This document shows, one piece after another, positions 52,563 through 61,087 of a stretch of DNA of 64,000 nt (the stretch's first letter is position 1; each line of letters starts with the position of its first letter). A model generated the notes under the pieces. It saw only the letters and a program-made list of their open reading frames with translations. It did no database searches and was not told the DNA's origin. The translations under genes were made by a program, and so were the position numbers. The DNA comes from Nocardioides silvaticus (GTDB lineage Bacteria; Actinomycetota; Actinomycetes; Propionibacteriales; Nocardioidaceae): NCBI RefSeq assembly GCF_003160695.1, contig NZ_QGDD01000004.1, forward strand, positions 310,001 through 374,000. The letters run 5' to 3'.

Positions 52563-53390
52563 GTGAACCCCGAGGTCCTGATCGCCGTCGAGAGTGACGG
52601 CCAGCAGGTCCGGTTGTGCGCCCAGTCCTTCGGCGACCCCGCCGATCCGGCGATCCTCCTGATCCACGGCGCCAGCGCGTCGATGCTGTGGTGGGAGGAG
52701 GAGCTGTGCGAGCGGATCGCCGCCGGCGGCCGCTTCGTCATCCGGTTCGACAACCGCGACACCGGGCGCTCGACCTTCTACCCGCCCGGTGAGCCGGGCT
52801 ACAAGCACAGCGACCTCGTCGCCGACGCGGTCGCGGTGCTCGACGCGTACGACGTCGAACGGGCCCACGTGGTCGGTCGATCGATGTCGGGCGGCACCGC
52901 CCTCGCGCTCGCCGTCGACCACCCAGGTCGGGTGGTGACGGTGACCTTCGTGACCACCACGACCGGTGACGTCGAGATGGGCAGCGCCGACTTCCCGCCC
53001 GAGCCCGACCCCACCGACGCCGACAAGGTCCTCGACCACCTGGTGGGGGCGATGGCGGCGTACTCCGGTGGCTCCCCGCACTTCGACCCCGCGGCGGTCC
53101 GGGCACTCGGTGAGCGCGACCTCGCCCGCGGCGGACCGATCGCCTCCACCCTGGCCAACCACTACCTGATGGAGTTCGACGCGCCGGCGAACGGCGGATT
53201 CGGCGACATCGCCGTTCCGACGCTGGTGGTGCAGGGCGAGGTCGACCCGGTCTTCGGACCCCGCCACGGCGAAGCCCTGGCGGCAGCGGTCCCCGGTGCG
53301 CGACTGCTCGTCCTTCCCGACACCGGGCACGACGTCCCGCCGCCCACGTGGGATCTGTTCGTTCCGGCACTGCTCGAGCACACCGCATGA
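52563..53390 (+). CDS. Alpha/beta hydrolase
   Basis: A 275-residue alpha/beta-hydrolase-fold enzyme. The oxyanion start is LLIHGASASMLWWEEE, the nucleophile serine lies in VVGRSMSGGTALALA (GRSMSG), an acid is likely in VQGEVDPVFGPRHG, and the His in DTGHDVPPPTWD. FDNRDTGRSTFY is the loop typical of epoxide-hydrolase/esterase types. No signal. Seven bases separate it from the upstream dehydrogenase, so they are probably co-transcribed. Substrate unknown. Confidence 0.88.
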   Translation: MNPEVLIAVESDGQQVRLCAQSFGDPADPAILLIHGASASMLWWEEELCERIAAGGRFVIRFDNRDTGRSTFYPPGEPGYKHSDLVADAVAVLDAYDVERAHVVGRSMSGGTALALAVDHPGRVVTVTFVTTTTGDVEMGSADFPPEPDPTDADKVLDHLVGAMAAYSGGSPHFDPAAVRALGERDLARGGPIASTLANHYLMEFDAPANGGFGDIAVPTLVVQGEVDPVFGPRHGEALAAAVPGARLLVLPDTGHDVPPPTWDLFVPALLEHTA

Positions 53391-53395
53391 CCGCT

Positions 53396-53444
53396 GAGTT
53401 GGGTGGGTGAGAGTGACCTTAGACCACTCTCATCCACCCGACTC
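53396..53444. repeat. Palindromic repeat, copy 1
   Basis: GAGTTGGGTGGGTGAGAGTG (53396-53415) pairs with CACTCTCATCCACCCGACTC (53425-53444) with few mismatches around ACCTTAGAC. A second copy with an identical left arm flanks the other side of the AbiEi-like gene at 54411. It lies between the hydrolase and the AbiEi-like gene and overlaps the latter's stop codon. Strong hairpin, possibly a two-way terminator. Confidence 0.75.
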
Positions 53445-54357
53445 ACGCAGGGGGCACCCCGAGCAACTTCAGGTCCCGCGCCACCCGCCACGGCTCGTCG
53501 CGCAGCTCTCGGGCCGTGCACCGGACCTGGTGCCGGTCCGGCGAGGTGAGGGCGCGCTGCCGCGCGATGTCGTCCTCCCAGCTCGCGACGTCCATGTGGA
53601 ACGCGCCGTCCACTTCCAGGACCAGGACGCGGCCGTCGGCCAGTCTCCACTCGCAGTCGGTGAACCTCAGCCGTCCTGAGGCGTCCCGTCGCCTGACCTG
53701 TCGGGTCGGTGGGGCGAGGCCGTAGGCACGGCACATTCGGCGCACGTCGATCTCCGCGACCGAGTGCGCCCCGCCTGCGATCTCCTCGAGCGAGCGGCGG
53801 AAGCGTGCGGCTCCGCGGAGCGGGGCCAGCCGACCGATCCAGTCCGACAGCGCCTCGGGCGTGGTCAGCTGCTGTTGGACGACGGCCGCCAGCACCCCTT
53901 CGGCTGTGCGTGGTGACCGCTGCTGCGAGGCGAAGCAGAGCACGGCCGGCTCGATGCGGCAGACCGGGACGCCCGGCCGACTCGCCCGCTGAGCCGCCAA
54001 GGTCCGGCGGGTGCGCACATAACGGATGCCTGAATAGCCAGAACCGATGTCGGTGCCGTGCGGCACCACGATGGTGACGTCGTCGCGGTGCCAGTTCCGC
54101 AAGCCGTGGACCTCGCCGGCCGTGAGCTCGCCGACCATCGCGTCGCGCCCGCCGTGGAGCACGCCCAGCCACATCAGCTGCTCCCGACTGAGGATGCCGG
54201 TCGCGGTGCCGACGACCGTGGGCGTGAGCTCGACCCAGCGTTCGGTGCGGACCCGGTGGCGGATCGCCCACCGGTCGATGCCCAGCGACGCCAGCTGCGC
54301 ACGCGTGAGGAGCCCTGCCTGCACCTCCGCGAGCTGCCGCCACCGGTCCCGAGCCAT
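53443..54357 (-). CDS. AbiEi/DUF559-like protein
   Basis: A 304-residue protein. The N-terminal 90 residues (LAEVQAGLLTRAQLASLGID; RWAIRHRVRTERWVELTPTV) resemble the winged-helix antitoxin domain of AbiEi. The C-terminal half has the restriction-endonuclease-like DUF559 core (LRFTDCEWRLADGRVLVLEVDGAFH, with candidate metal residues in D-E-x-D positions; then WEDDIARQRALTS). Single-gene proteins of this kind are common and variable in actinobacteria, often at repeats. No partner toxin (AbiEii) lies beside it. It is bracketed by two palindromes. Confidence 0.72.
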   Translation of the reverse strand: MARDRWRQLAEVQAGLLTRAQLASLGIDRWAIRHRVRTERWVELTPTVVGTATGILSREQLMWLGVLHGGRDAMVGELTAGEVHGLRNWHRDDVTIVVPHGTDIGSGYSGIRYVRTRRTLAAQRASRPGVPVCRIEPAVLCFASQQRSPRTAEGVLAAVVQQQLTTPEALSDWIGRLAPLRGAARFRRSLEEIAGGAHSVAEIDVRRMCRAYGLAPPTRQVRRRDASGRLRFTDCEWRLADGRVLVLEVDGAFHMDVASWEDDIARQRALTSPDRHQVRCTARELRDEPWRVARDLKLLGVPPA

Positions 54358-54410
54358 GGGAGCAGGGTGCCCGACAGCGGCGGCGTCGGCCGCCGCTCTC
54401 CACAACCCTC

Positions 54411-54460
54411 GAGTTGGGTGGGTGAGAGTGACCTATAGACCACTCTCACCCGACCAACTC
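54411..54460. repeat. Palindromic repeat, copy 2
   Basis: GAGTTGGGTGGGTGAGAGTG (54411-54430) pairs with CACTCTCACCCGACCAACTC (54441-54460) around ACCTATAGAC. The left arm is identical to that of copy 1. It lies three bases after the M3 peptidase stop on the minus strand and 54 bp upstream of the AbiEi-like start. Confidence 0.75.
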
Positions 54461-54462
54461 GG

Positions 54463-56505
54463 TCAGGCGAGCCCGCGGCGCTCCAGCAGCGGCTCGATCG
54501 GGGCCGGGCGACCGCGCCACTCGGCGTACGACGTGAGCGGGTCCTTGGTCCCGCCGATGCCGATGACGTACTTCTCGTAGAGGGCGCCGTTCTCGCGGGT
54601 GAGACCGCCGTTCTCCTCGAACCACTTCACCGTGTCGGCGTCGAGCACCTCGCTCCAGATGTAGGAGTAGTAGGCCGAGGCGTAGCCCGAGCTCATGCTG
54701 TGCGCGAAGTAGGGCGTCGAGTAGCGCGTCGGCACCGCCGGGTTGTCGAGGCCGACCGCGGCCAGCGCCTCCGCCTCGAAGCGGAGCACGTCGTCGGGGT
54801 CCGTCGGCACCTCGTCGGGGCCGAGCTCGTGCCAGGCCAGGTCGAGCAGCGCCGCAGCGAGGTACTCGCTGGTGCCGAAGCCCTCGTTGAACGTCGAGGA
54901 CGCCTTGATCCGATCGACCACGTCGGCCGGGATCGGCTCACCCGTCTCGTGGTGGACCGCGTAGTTGGCCAGCACCTCCGGCCACAGCATCCACATCTCG
55001 TTGACCTGCGAGGGGTACTCGACGAAGTCGCGGAAGACCGAGGTACCGGAGAACTTCGGGTACGTCGCGCGGGCCAGCAGGCCGTGCAGCGCGTGCCCGA
55101 ACTCGTGGAACAGCGTGCGGGTCTCGTCGTAGGTCAGCAGCGTGGCCTCGCCCGGCGCCGGTTTCGGCACGTTGAGGTTGTTGTAGACGACCGCGGTCTC
55201 GACGCCGAGCAGCGTGGATTGCTCGACGAAGCTGCTCATCCAGGCACCGCCGCGCTTGGAGTCGCGGGTGTAGAGGTCGAGCAGGTAGAGGCCGATCGGC
55301 TCCGTGGTCCCTGAGTCTGTCGAGGGGTCCCGGAAGACCTCGAACACCCGGACGTCGGGATGGTAGCCCTCGAGGTCCTCGCGCTCGGTGAACGTCAGCC
55401 CGTAGAGCCGGCCGGCGGCGAAGAAGACGCCGTCCTGCAGCACCCGCTCGGCCTCGAACCAGGGCCGCAGGGCGGCCAGGTCGACGTCGTACTCCGCGGC
55501 CCGGACCTGGCCGGCGTAGAACGGCCAGTCGTGCGCCTCGACCGCGAAGCCGGCCTGCGCGGAGAGCGCCTCCTGCTCGCGACGGGCGTTGCGGGCGGCG
55601 GGCGCCGCCAGCCGGGCGAGCATCTCGCGGACGGCGGCGGGCGTGCCGGCCGTGTTGTCCTTGGTGACGAGCTCGGCGTGGTTGGCGAAGCCGAGCAACC
55701 GCGCCCGCTCCGCGCGCAGCCGGAGCACGTCGAGCGCGATCTGGCGGGTGTCGTGAGCACCACCGCGGCTCCCCCGCGCGCGCTGGGCCTCGGACAGGCG
55801 GCGCCGGACGTCGCGATCGGTGAGCGAGGCGAGGTGCGGGTGCGCGGTCGGCAGCACGAGCGTCAGCAGCCACTTGCCCTCGAGCCCACGGGAGGCCGCG
55901 GCGGCCGCGGCCGCGGAGATCTCCCCGGGCGTGAGCCCCGCGAGGTCGGCCTCGTCGTCGATCACGACCGCGAGGTCGTTGGTGTCGGCCTGGAGGGTGA
56001 TCTCGAACGCCGTCTCCTGGGCGGAGATCTCCTCGTTGAGCTTGCGCAGGCGCGCCTTGTCGTCGTCGTCCAGCGCGGCGCCCGCGAGGGTGAGCTCGAC
56101 GACGTGGCGCTCGACGAGGTAGCGCGACTCCGGGTCGAGCTGGTCGCGTTGCTCGTGCACCGCTAGCAGCCGCTCGTAGAGCACGGGGTCGAGGGCGATG
56201 GCGTCGGCGTGGGCCGCCAGCCTCGGGGCGTACGTCGCCCGCAGCTGGTCGATCTGCTCGTTGGTGTCGGCGCTGGCCTTGTTGTAGAACACCCGCAGCA
56301 CCCGGGCGAGCGGCTCGCCGCTCCGCTCCAGCGGGACCACTGTGTTGTCGAAGGTCGCGGGCTCCGGGTCGGCGGTGATCGCGGCGACCGTCTCGAGCTG
56401 GGCGGTCATGCCCTCGTCGATGGCGGCAGCGAGCTGGTCGTCGGTGAAGTCGGCGAACCTCGGCAGCTGGTAGGGCAGGTCGCTGGGCATGAGCAGGGGG
56501 TGCAT
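54463..56505 (-). CDS. M3 family metallopeptidase (oligopeptidase A/Dcp-like)
   Basis: A 680-residue cytoplasmic peptidase. HEFGHALHG holds the zinc-binding HExxH, with the third ligand in the following MNEMWMLWPEVLANYA-type segment. FEVFRDPSTDSGTTEPIGLY carries about nine residues that come from a REP-like insert. It cleaves oligopeptides. The ATG at 56505 lies 7 bases after TAGGGT (leaderless); MPSD at 56490 has no ribosome site. Confidence 0.92.
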   Translation of the reverse strand: MHPLLMPSDLPYQLPRFADFTDDQLAAAIDEGMTAQLETVAAITADPEPATFDNTVVPLERSGEPLARVLRVFYNKASADTNEQIDQLRATYAPRLAAHADAIALDPVLYERLLAVHEQRDQLDPESRYLVERHVVELTLAGAALDDDDKARLRKLNEEISAQETAFEITLQADTNDLAVVIDDEADLAGLTPGEISAAAAAAASRGLEGKWLLTLVLPTAHPHLASLTDRDVRRRLSEAQRARGSRGGAHDTRQIALDVLRLRAERARLLGFANHAELVTKDNTAGTPAAVREMLARLAAPAARNARREQEALSAQAGFAVEAHDWPFYAGQVRAAEYDVDLAALRPWFEAERVLQDGVFFAAGRLYGLTFTEREDLEGYHPDVRVFEVFRDPSTDSGTTEPIGLYLLDLYTRDSKRGGAWMSSFVEQSTLLGVETAVVYNNLNVPKPAPGEATLLTYDETRTLFHEFGHALHGLLARATYPKFSGTSVFRDFVEYPSQVNEMWMLWPEVLANYAVHHETGEPIPADVVDRIKASSTFNEGFGTSEYLAAALLDLAWHELGPDEVPTDPDDVLRFEAEALAAVGLDNPAVPTRYSTPYFAHSMSSGYASAYYSYIWSEVLDADTVKWFEENGGLTRENGALYEKYVIGIGGTKDPLTSYAEWRGRPAPIEPLLERRGLA
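55306..55331. repeat. REP-like insert inside the M3 peptidase gene
   Basis: GGTCCCTGAGTCTGTCGAGG opens a 26-bp imperfect palindrome (55306-55331) that resembles the GACCCTTCGACAGGCTCAGG repeats common between actinobacterial genes. Here it is in frame and encodes RDPSTDSGTT in the peptidase. Confidence 0.55.
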
Positions 56506-56512
56506 GGAGCCC

Positions 56513-56518
56513 ACCCTA
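56513..56518 (-). promoter_or_regulatory. Leaderless -10 (TAGGGT) of the M3 peptidase
   Basis: TAGGGT on the minus strand lies seven bases before the ATG at 56505. Confidence 0.45.
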
Positions 56519-56537
56519 GGCACGAGCGGCAACGGGT

Positions 56538-57725
56538 TCACGGGCGGTTGCGGCCCAGGTCGTCGTGCGCCTGGACCCATTCCTCGGCGACGACAGCCGA
56601 GCCCAGCGACAGCTCGCCGGCGAGCACGGTCGCGGCGATGATCTCGGCCAGCTTGTGCACCTTGCCGGCGCCGTAGCAGTCCATGATCTCGAGGCACTCG
56701 CGCTGGGTGGCGAGCCCGGTACCGCCGCCGTACGTCGCGACGATGAGGGACGGCAGCGTGACCGACGTGTAGAGGTCGCCGTTCGGCAGGAGCTCCGAGA
56801 ACCCGTACAGCGCCGAGCTCTCCGCGACGTTGGCGACGTCCTGGCCGGTGGCGATGAACAGCGCGGTGATCCCGTTGGCGGAGTGGTTGCCGTTGTTGTT
56901 GGTGACCGACATGACCGCACCGAGCTGGCCCCGGAGCCGGGCGGCCCACAGCTTGTCGGTGCTGACGTTCATCTGCTCCTCGACCAGGGCCGCGGGCAGC
57001 GTGATCTCGGCGACCACCCGCTTGCCGCGGGTGTGGAGCATGTTCACCACCGAGGTCTTCTTGTCGGTGGCGAACTGGCCCTCCAGCAGGAAGTGCAGCT
57101 CGCCGGGGTAGTTCTGCTTGATCCAGGCGCAGGCCGCGAACGTCGCCTTGCCCGTCATGTTCTGGCCGGCCGCGTCGCCGGTCGTGTAGTTGAACCGCGT
57201 GTAGAGCAGCTTCGACACCGAGAACTGCTGGATCTCGACCAGCTTGCCCGACGACGTCGTGGCCTCCGCGGCGGCGGCGATCGGCTCGAAGTTCTCCTCC
57301 AGCCACGTCGAGAACGCCTTCGCCTCCCGGGCGCTCCCGAAGCTGAAGACCGGCGCCCGCTGCATCCGGTCGTCGAGGACGGTGGTCGTGATGCCGCCGG
57401 CGTCGCGGCACAGCTTCATCCCCCGGCTGTACGACGCCACGAGGGTCCCCTCGGTCGTCGCCAACGGCACGAGGAACTCCCCCTGCGCGTGCTCGCCGTT
57501 GACGAGCACCGGCCCGGCGAGACCGATCGGCACCTGCGCGACGCCCACGAAGTTCTCGATGTTGCCCGGCAGCGTCGTCGGGTCGAGCGAGTGGCTGCCG
57601 ACGTGGTCGAGCGCGCTCTGCGTGTGCGTGCGCACCAGCTCGCGGCGCGCCGCGATCGCCGTCGCGGAGTAGTCGTCGTCCCGGGAGCGCGGGATCTTCA
57701 GCGGGCTGGTCGACAGGTCCGGCAT
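56538..57725 (-). CDS. HMG-CoA reductase, class I-like
   Basis: A 395-residue reductase lacking any membrane part. ENFVGVAQVPIGLAGPVLVN, ATTEGTLVASYSRGMKL with the catalytic Glu, TGDAAGQNMTGKATF, FATDKKTSVVNML with the catalytic Lys, ANGITALFIATGQDVANVAE and TYGGGTGLATQREC are class I motifs in order; the C-terminal QAHDDLGRN probably supplies the catalytic His. It would reduce HMG-CoA to mevalonate with NADPH. No other mevalonate gene is in the window. The ATG at 57725 overlaps a weak CATCCTCCTG ribosome site. Confidence 0.9.
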   Translation of the reverse strand: MPDLSTSPLKIPRSRDDDYSATAIAARRELVRTHTQSALDHVGSHSLDPTTLPGNIENFVGVAQVPIGLAGPVLVNGEHAQGEFLVPLATTEGTLVASYSRGMKLCRDAGGITTTVLDDRMQRAPVFSFGSAREAKAFSTWLEENFEPIAAAAEATTSSGKLVEIQQFSVSKLLYTRFNYTTGDAAGQNMTGKATFAACAWIKQNYPGELHFLLEGQFATDKKTSVVNMLHTRGKRVVAEITLPAALVEEQMNVSTDKLWAARLRGQLGAVMSVTNNNGNHSANGITALFIATGQDVANVAESSALYGFSELLPNGDLYTSVTLPSLIVATYGGGTGLATQRECLEIMDCYGAGKVHKLAEIIAATVLAGELSLGSAVVAEEWVQAHDDLGRNRP

Positions 57726-57906
57726 GGGCAGGAGGATGCCATGTGGGCCACCCGTTCCTCGCTGGTTCCGAGGTGTGGCCCCGGTGAGTGACTTCTGTTG
57801 CCTTCTCGTGGATCTGGACTTGAGAGCGTTCTCGTATCGGGAAATCGACAACAACCCAAAAGCCTTCGCAGCCGCCGGCCGCGACACCACAAGGAGAACC
57901 ACTCGC

Positions 57907-58437
57907 ATGAAGACCAACCGCAAGATCCTCGTCCCGCTCGCCACCCTCGTCGCCGCCGGCGCCATCGCCGTGGGCTCGGGCGCCACCTTCACCAGCACGA
58001 GCGGCAACACGATCAGCGCTGTCACCGCCGGCACCCTGACGCACTCGAACTCGAAGGCGGACCAGGCGATCTTCAACCTGAACAACATGAAGCCGGGCGA
58101 CACCCTCAACGGCACGCTGACCCTGCAGAACACCGGTTCGCTGCCGGCGAAGTTCTCGCTCACCGAGGTCTCCTCGGCCAACGGCTTCAGCGCCTCCAAC
58201 CTGTCGCTCGACATCGTGGACACGACCACCAACACCTCGGTCTACTCGGGCACCTTCGGCGGCCTCGTCGACGGCTCCAAGAACGAGCTGGGCACCTGGG
58301 CCGCCGGCTCGGCCCACACCTTCAAGTTCACGGTGAAGCTCAACCAGGACGCCCCGAACGCGGACCAGGGCAAGACCGCCAACGCCGTCTACAAGTGGGA
58401 CTCGATCCAGCTCGACGGCGAGACCTTCGAGCAGTGA
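57907..58437 (+). CDS. TasA/camelysin-like exported fibre protein
   Basis: A 176-residue exported protein of the CalY/TasA (SipW-dependent) family. The signal core is ILVPLATLVAAGAIAVGSG, then ATFTSTSGNTISAVTAGTL, the conserved region just after cleavage by SipW. The mature part is Thr- and Asn-rich beta-structure (NLNNMKPGDTLNGTLTLQNT; NLSLDIVDTTTNTSVYSGTF). AAGGAGAACCACTCGC is an exceptionally good ribosome site. It resembles amyloid-like matrix subunits of Bacillus and related actinobacterial proteins. The SipW-type peptidase follows 110 bp downstream behind a terminator. Confidence 0.85.
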   Translation: MKTNRKILVPLATLVAAGAIAVGSGATFTSTSGNTISAVTAGTLTHSNSKADQAIFNLNNMKPGDTLNGTLTLQNTGSLPAKFSLTEVSSANGFSASNLSLDIVDTTTNTSVYSGTFGGLVDGSKNELGTWAAGSAHTFKFTVKLNQDAPNADQGKTANAVYKWDSIQLDGETFEQ

Positions 58438-58442
58438 CCTGA

Positions 58443-58477
58443 CGAGGCGGGACGCACCTGGGGGGCGTCCCGCCTCG
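58443..58477 (+). terminator. Perfect hairpin between TasA-like gene and SipW
   Basis: CGAGGCGGGACGC (58443-58455) pairs perfectly with GCGTCCCGCCTCG (58465-58477), loop nine bases. It lies six bases past the TasA-like stop and 70 bases before sipW, so it could lower downstream expression relative to the fibre subunit. No U-run. Confidence 0.6.
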
Positions 58478-58547
58478 TGCCGTTCCCGCACGTCTGCACA
58501 CCCCGCAGCCTGACCGTCCCACAGCAAGACCGCCCGAGGAGCCCGCC

Positions 58548-59150
58548 GTGCCTGCTCACCACCGCCGCAACAACGCTGCCCGCCGCCCGCTCGGCTGGAC
58601 GCTCAACCTCACGCTCCTCGCGATCGTGCTGATGTGCGTGGCCTGGATCGCGCCGAGCGCGATGGGCTACAGCCGCTACGTGATCACCGGGGGCTCCATG
58701 ACCGGGAGCATCGACAAGGGCTCGGTCGTGTTCGAGAAGCCCGTGGCGGTGGAGGACCTCGAGGTAGGCGACGTGATCACCTACCAGCCCCCCGCCGGGG
58801 CAGGCACGCAGGATCTGGTCACCCACCGGATCATCGCGATGGAGCCCGCCGAGGGCGGCGGCACCCTGTTCACCACGCAGGGTGACGCCAACCCGCAGCC
58901 GGACCCCTGGCACTTCAAGCTGGTCGACGAGGACCAGCCGGTCGTGCAGTTCAGCGTGCCCCACGCCGGCTGGGTGTTCATCGCGCTGGCCGACCGCACG
59001 ACGCGGCTGGTCCTCATCGGCGGGCCGGCCGCACTGATCGCCCTGGGTGCGCTCGCCCAGCTGCTCGGCGCCCTGCGGCCTGCCCGCCGTGAGGAGGAGC
59101 CGGCGCCGGTCGCTGCCGACACCGAGGCAGCCGTCCCGGTGCTCGTCTGA
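58548..59150 (+). CDS. sipW: SipW-type signal peptidase I
   Basis: A 200-residue type I signal peptidase of the ER/SipW class. The catalytic Ser is in TGGSMTGSIDKG (after the first helix at about residues 18-38), and the base is His in DLVTHRIIAMEP instead of the Lys of ordinary bacterial enzymes. A second helix spans about 150-176 (LVLIGGPAALIALGALAQLL). The basic start is MPAHHRRNNAARR. Such peptidases cleave TasA-like substrates, and both candidates flank it. The start is a GTG behind GAGGAG. Confidence 0.9.
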   Translation: MPAHHRRNNAARRPLGWTLNLTLLAIVLMCVAWIAPSAMGYSRYVITGGSMTGSIDKGSVVFEKPVAVEDLEVGDVITYQPPAGAGTQDLVTHRIIAMEPAEGGGTLFTTQGDANPQPDPWHFKLVDEDQPVVQFSVPHAGWVFIALADRTTRLVLIGGPAALIALGALAQLLGALRPARREEEPAPVAADTEAAVPVLV

Positions 59151-59278
59151 GCACCTTCTCCGCAGTTTGTTACCGAGCTGTGGAGCTCGGGCGCGCTGTT
59201 GTTGCCGGGCCGTGGGCCACGGCTCCCTAGCGTGGAAGCACCACCGAATCGAGATCCACCCCGACCGAGGAGAACCCC

Positions 59279-61087
59279 ATGGCACGCCGCTCGCTGATCC
59301 TGATGGCCTACGTGGCCGTCGTCGGACTGGCGCTCTTCGGCCTGCCCTCCTTCTCCAGCGCCACCTTCAGCACCGTGTCGTCCAACGTCGCCAGCGTCAC
59401 CGCGGCCAACGACTGGACCGCGCCGACCGTCTCGGTGCGCAACCCGGGCGCGATCGTGGGCGGCACCGTCGTCATCACCGCCGACGCCGCCGACGCTCGC
59501 TCGGCGGTCGCCGGCGTCACGATCCAGTACCTCGCACCCGACGCCGGCTCGTGGACGACGCTCTGCACCGCGACCACCACGCCGTACTCCTGCTCGTGGA
59601 ACACGAGGAACGGCGCCGACGGCGACTACGCACTGCGCGCGGTCGCGACGGACACCGCGGGCTACGCGACGACCTCCGAAACGGTTTCCACCACCGTCGC
59701 CAACACCTTCTCGATCGTCCTCGGCAACCCCGGGGACGTCGTCCGAGGCAACGTGACCCTCTCCGCGACGCTGCACAACAACCTGCTGCCCTACGTCGTG
59801 CGGATCGAGTACGCCGTTGCGGGCACCGGCACCTGGAGGACGCTCTGCGGCAACCTGGTCGCGGCGCCGTACAGCTGCACGTGGAACACCGCCAGCACCA
59901 CGTTCGTGCAGGGCGAGTCCTACGACCTGCGCGCGGTCGCCACCAACGGCCTGGTCTCCACGACGTCGGCCGTGGTCAGCGACGTGATGATCGACAACGT
60001 GGCGCCGACCGTGACGATGGCCGACCCGGGAACCCCCTTGCGGGGTACGGCGACGTTCGCCGCCACCGCTGCCGACGCGGATGCCGGCATCGCTCAGGTG
60101 CAGCTCCAGTACCAGCGCAGCGGCACCAGCACCTGGACGACGTTCTGCACGCCCACGGCGGAGCCCTACAGCTGCCGCTACAACACCACCCAGCTCACCG
60201 ACGGGACCTATTCCTTCCGCGCCGTCGCCACGGACGCGATCGGCAACACCAGCACGTCGGCCACCGTGGCCAACCGCGTCGTGGACAACACCGTCGCGAC
60301 AGTCAGCGTCGAGGACCCGGGCGCCTACCTGAGCGGCTCGGTGACCGTCACCGCGAGCGCCAGCTCGACCGCGGGCATCACCTCGGTGCGCATCGACCGG
60401 GCACCGAGCGGCTCGACCACCTGGTCCGCGCTCTGCACCGACTCCAGCGCGCCGTACAGCTGCACCTGGGACACCACCGCGGTCGCTGACGGTCTCTACG
60501 ACCTCCGCGCGGTGATGACCGACAGCCAGGGGCGCACGACGACCTCGACGATCGTCTCGGCCCGGCGCGTCGACAACAGCCCGCTGCGCGGCTACGACGT
60601 CCAGGCGACCAACGGCGGCGCGTCGGCCGGCAAGCTCGGTCAGGGCGACGTGCTCAAGCTGACCTACACCGACCAGGTCAACCCGGGCAGCATCAGCACG
60701 GGATGGACCGGTGGCTCGCTCGCCGTCGTCGTCCGGTTGCGGGACGCCCTGTCGGTCGGCTCGAGCGGCAACAACGACACCGTCGACGTCCTGCGCAACG
60801 GTTCCACGCTGCCCCTGGGCTCGATCAACCTGAAGCAGAACTTCATCAAGAACAACAAGCAGGCGCAGTTCGCCGCCACGATGGTCGCCTCGACGACGAC
60901 GGTGGACGGCACGACGGCGACGGTCCTCACGATCACCGTGGGCGCGCTGACCAGCGGTGGCAGCCTCCGGACGGCAACGGCCGCGACCGCGGTGTGGACC
61001 CCGTCCGCGACCGCCCTCGACCTCCAGGGCCGCCCCTGCTCCACCGCCCCCGTCTCCGAGCGCGGCGCGCTCGACAGGGACTTCTGA
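59279..61087 (+). CDS. Exported protein with four Ig-like Cys-pair repeats
   Basis: A 602-residue exported protein. The signal (residues 1-30) is followed by SATFSTVSSNVASVTAAND, matching the region after the signal in the TasA-like protein, so it is probably also cut by SipW. Four repeats of about 90 residues follow (near 47-137, 138-231, 232-325, 326-416), each with an LCT...YSCxWNT-type Cys pair and a D-L-RAVA-T tail. The last 190 residues form a different domain (KLGQGDVLKLTYTDQVNPGS). Most likely a surface adhesin or fibre-associated protein. GAGGAGAACCCC precedes the ATG. Confidence 0.82.
   Translation: MARRSLILMAYVAVVGLALFGLPSFSSATFSTVSSNVASVTAANDWTAPTVSVRNPGAIVGGTVVITADAADARSAVAGVTIQYLAPDAGSWTTLCTATTTPYSCSWNTRNGADGDYALRAVATDTAGYATTSETVSTTVANTFSIVLGNPGDVVRGNVTLSATLHNNLLPYVVRIEYAVAGTGTWRTLCGNLVAAPYSCTWNTASTTFVQGESYDLRAVATNGLVSTTSAVVSDVMIDNVAPTVTMADPGTPLRGTATFAATAADADAGIAQVQLQYQRSGTSTWTTFCTPTAEPYSCRYNTTQLTDGTYSFRAVATDAIGNTSTSATVANRVVDNTVATVSVEDPGAYLSGSVTVTASASSTAGITSVRIDRAPSGSTTWSALCTDSSAPYSCTWDTTAVADGLYDLRAVMTDSQGRTTTSTIVSARRVDNSPLRGYDVQATNGGASAGKLGQGDVLKLTYTDQVNPGSISTGWTGGSLAVVVRLRDALSVGSSGNNDTVDVLRNGSTLPLGSINLKQNFIKNNKQAQFAATMVASTTTVDGTTATVLTITVGALTSGGSLRTATAATAVWTPSATALDLQGRPCSTAPVSERGALDRDF

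Noticed and set aside
53443..54357. Complete AbiE toxin-antitoxin pair
   Set aside because: No AbiEii nucleotidyltransferase gene lies on either side; the protein is a single AbiEi-like/DUF559 fusion.
54463..58527. One continuous minus-strand frame of 1354 codons covering the M3 peptidase and sequence upstream
   Set aside because: Only the part from 56505 to 54463 encodes the peptidase. The upstream part is antisense or out of frame to the HMG-CoA reductase and TasA-like genes.
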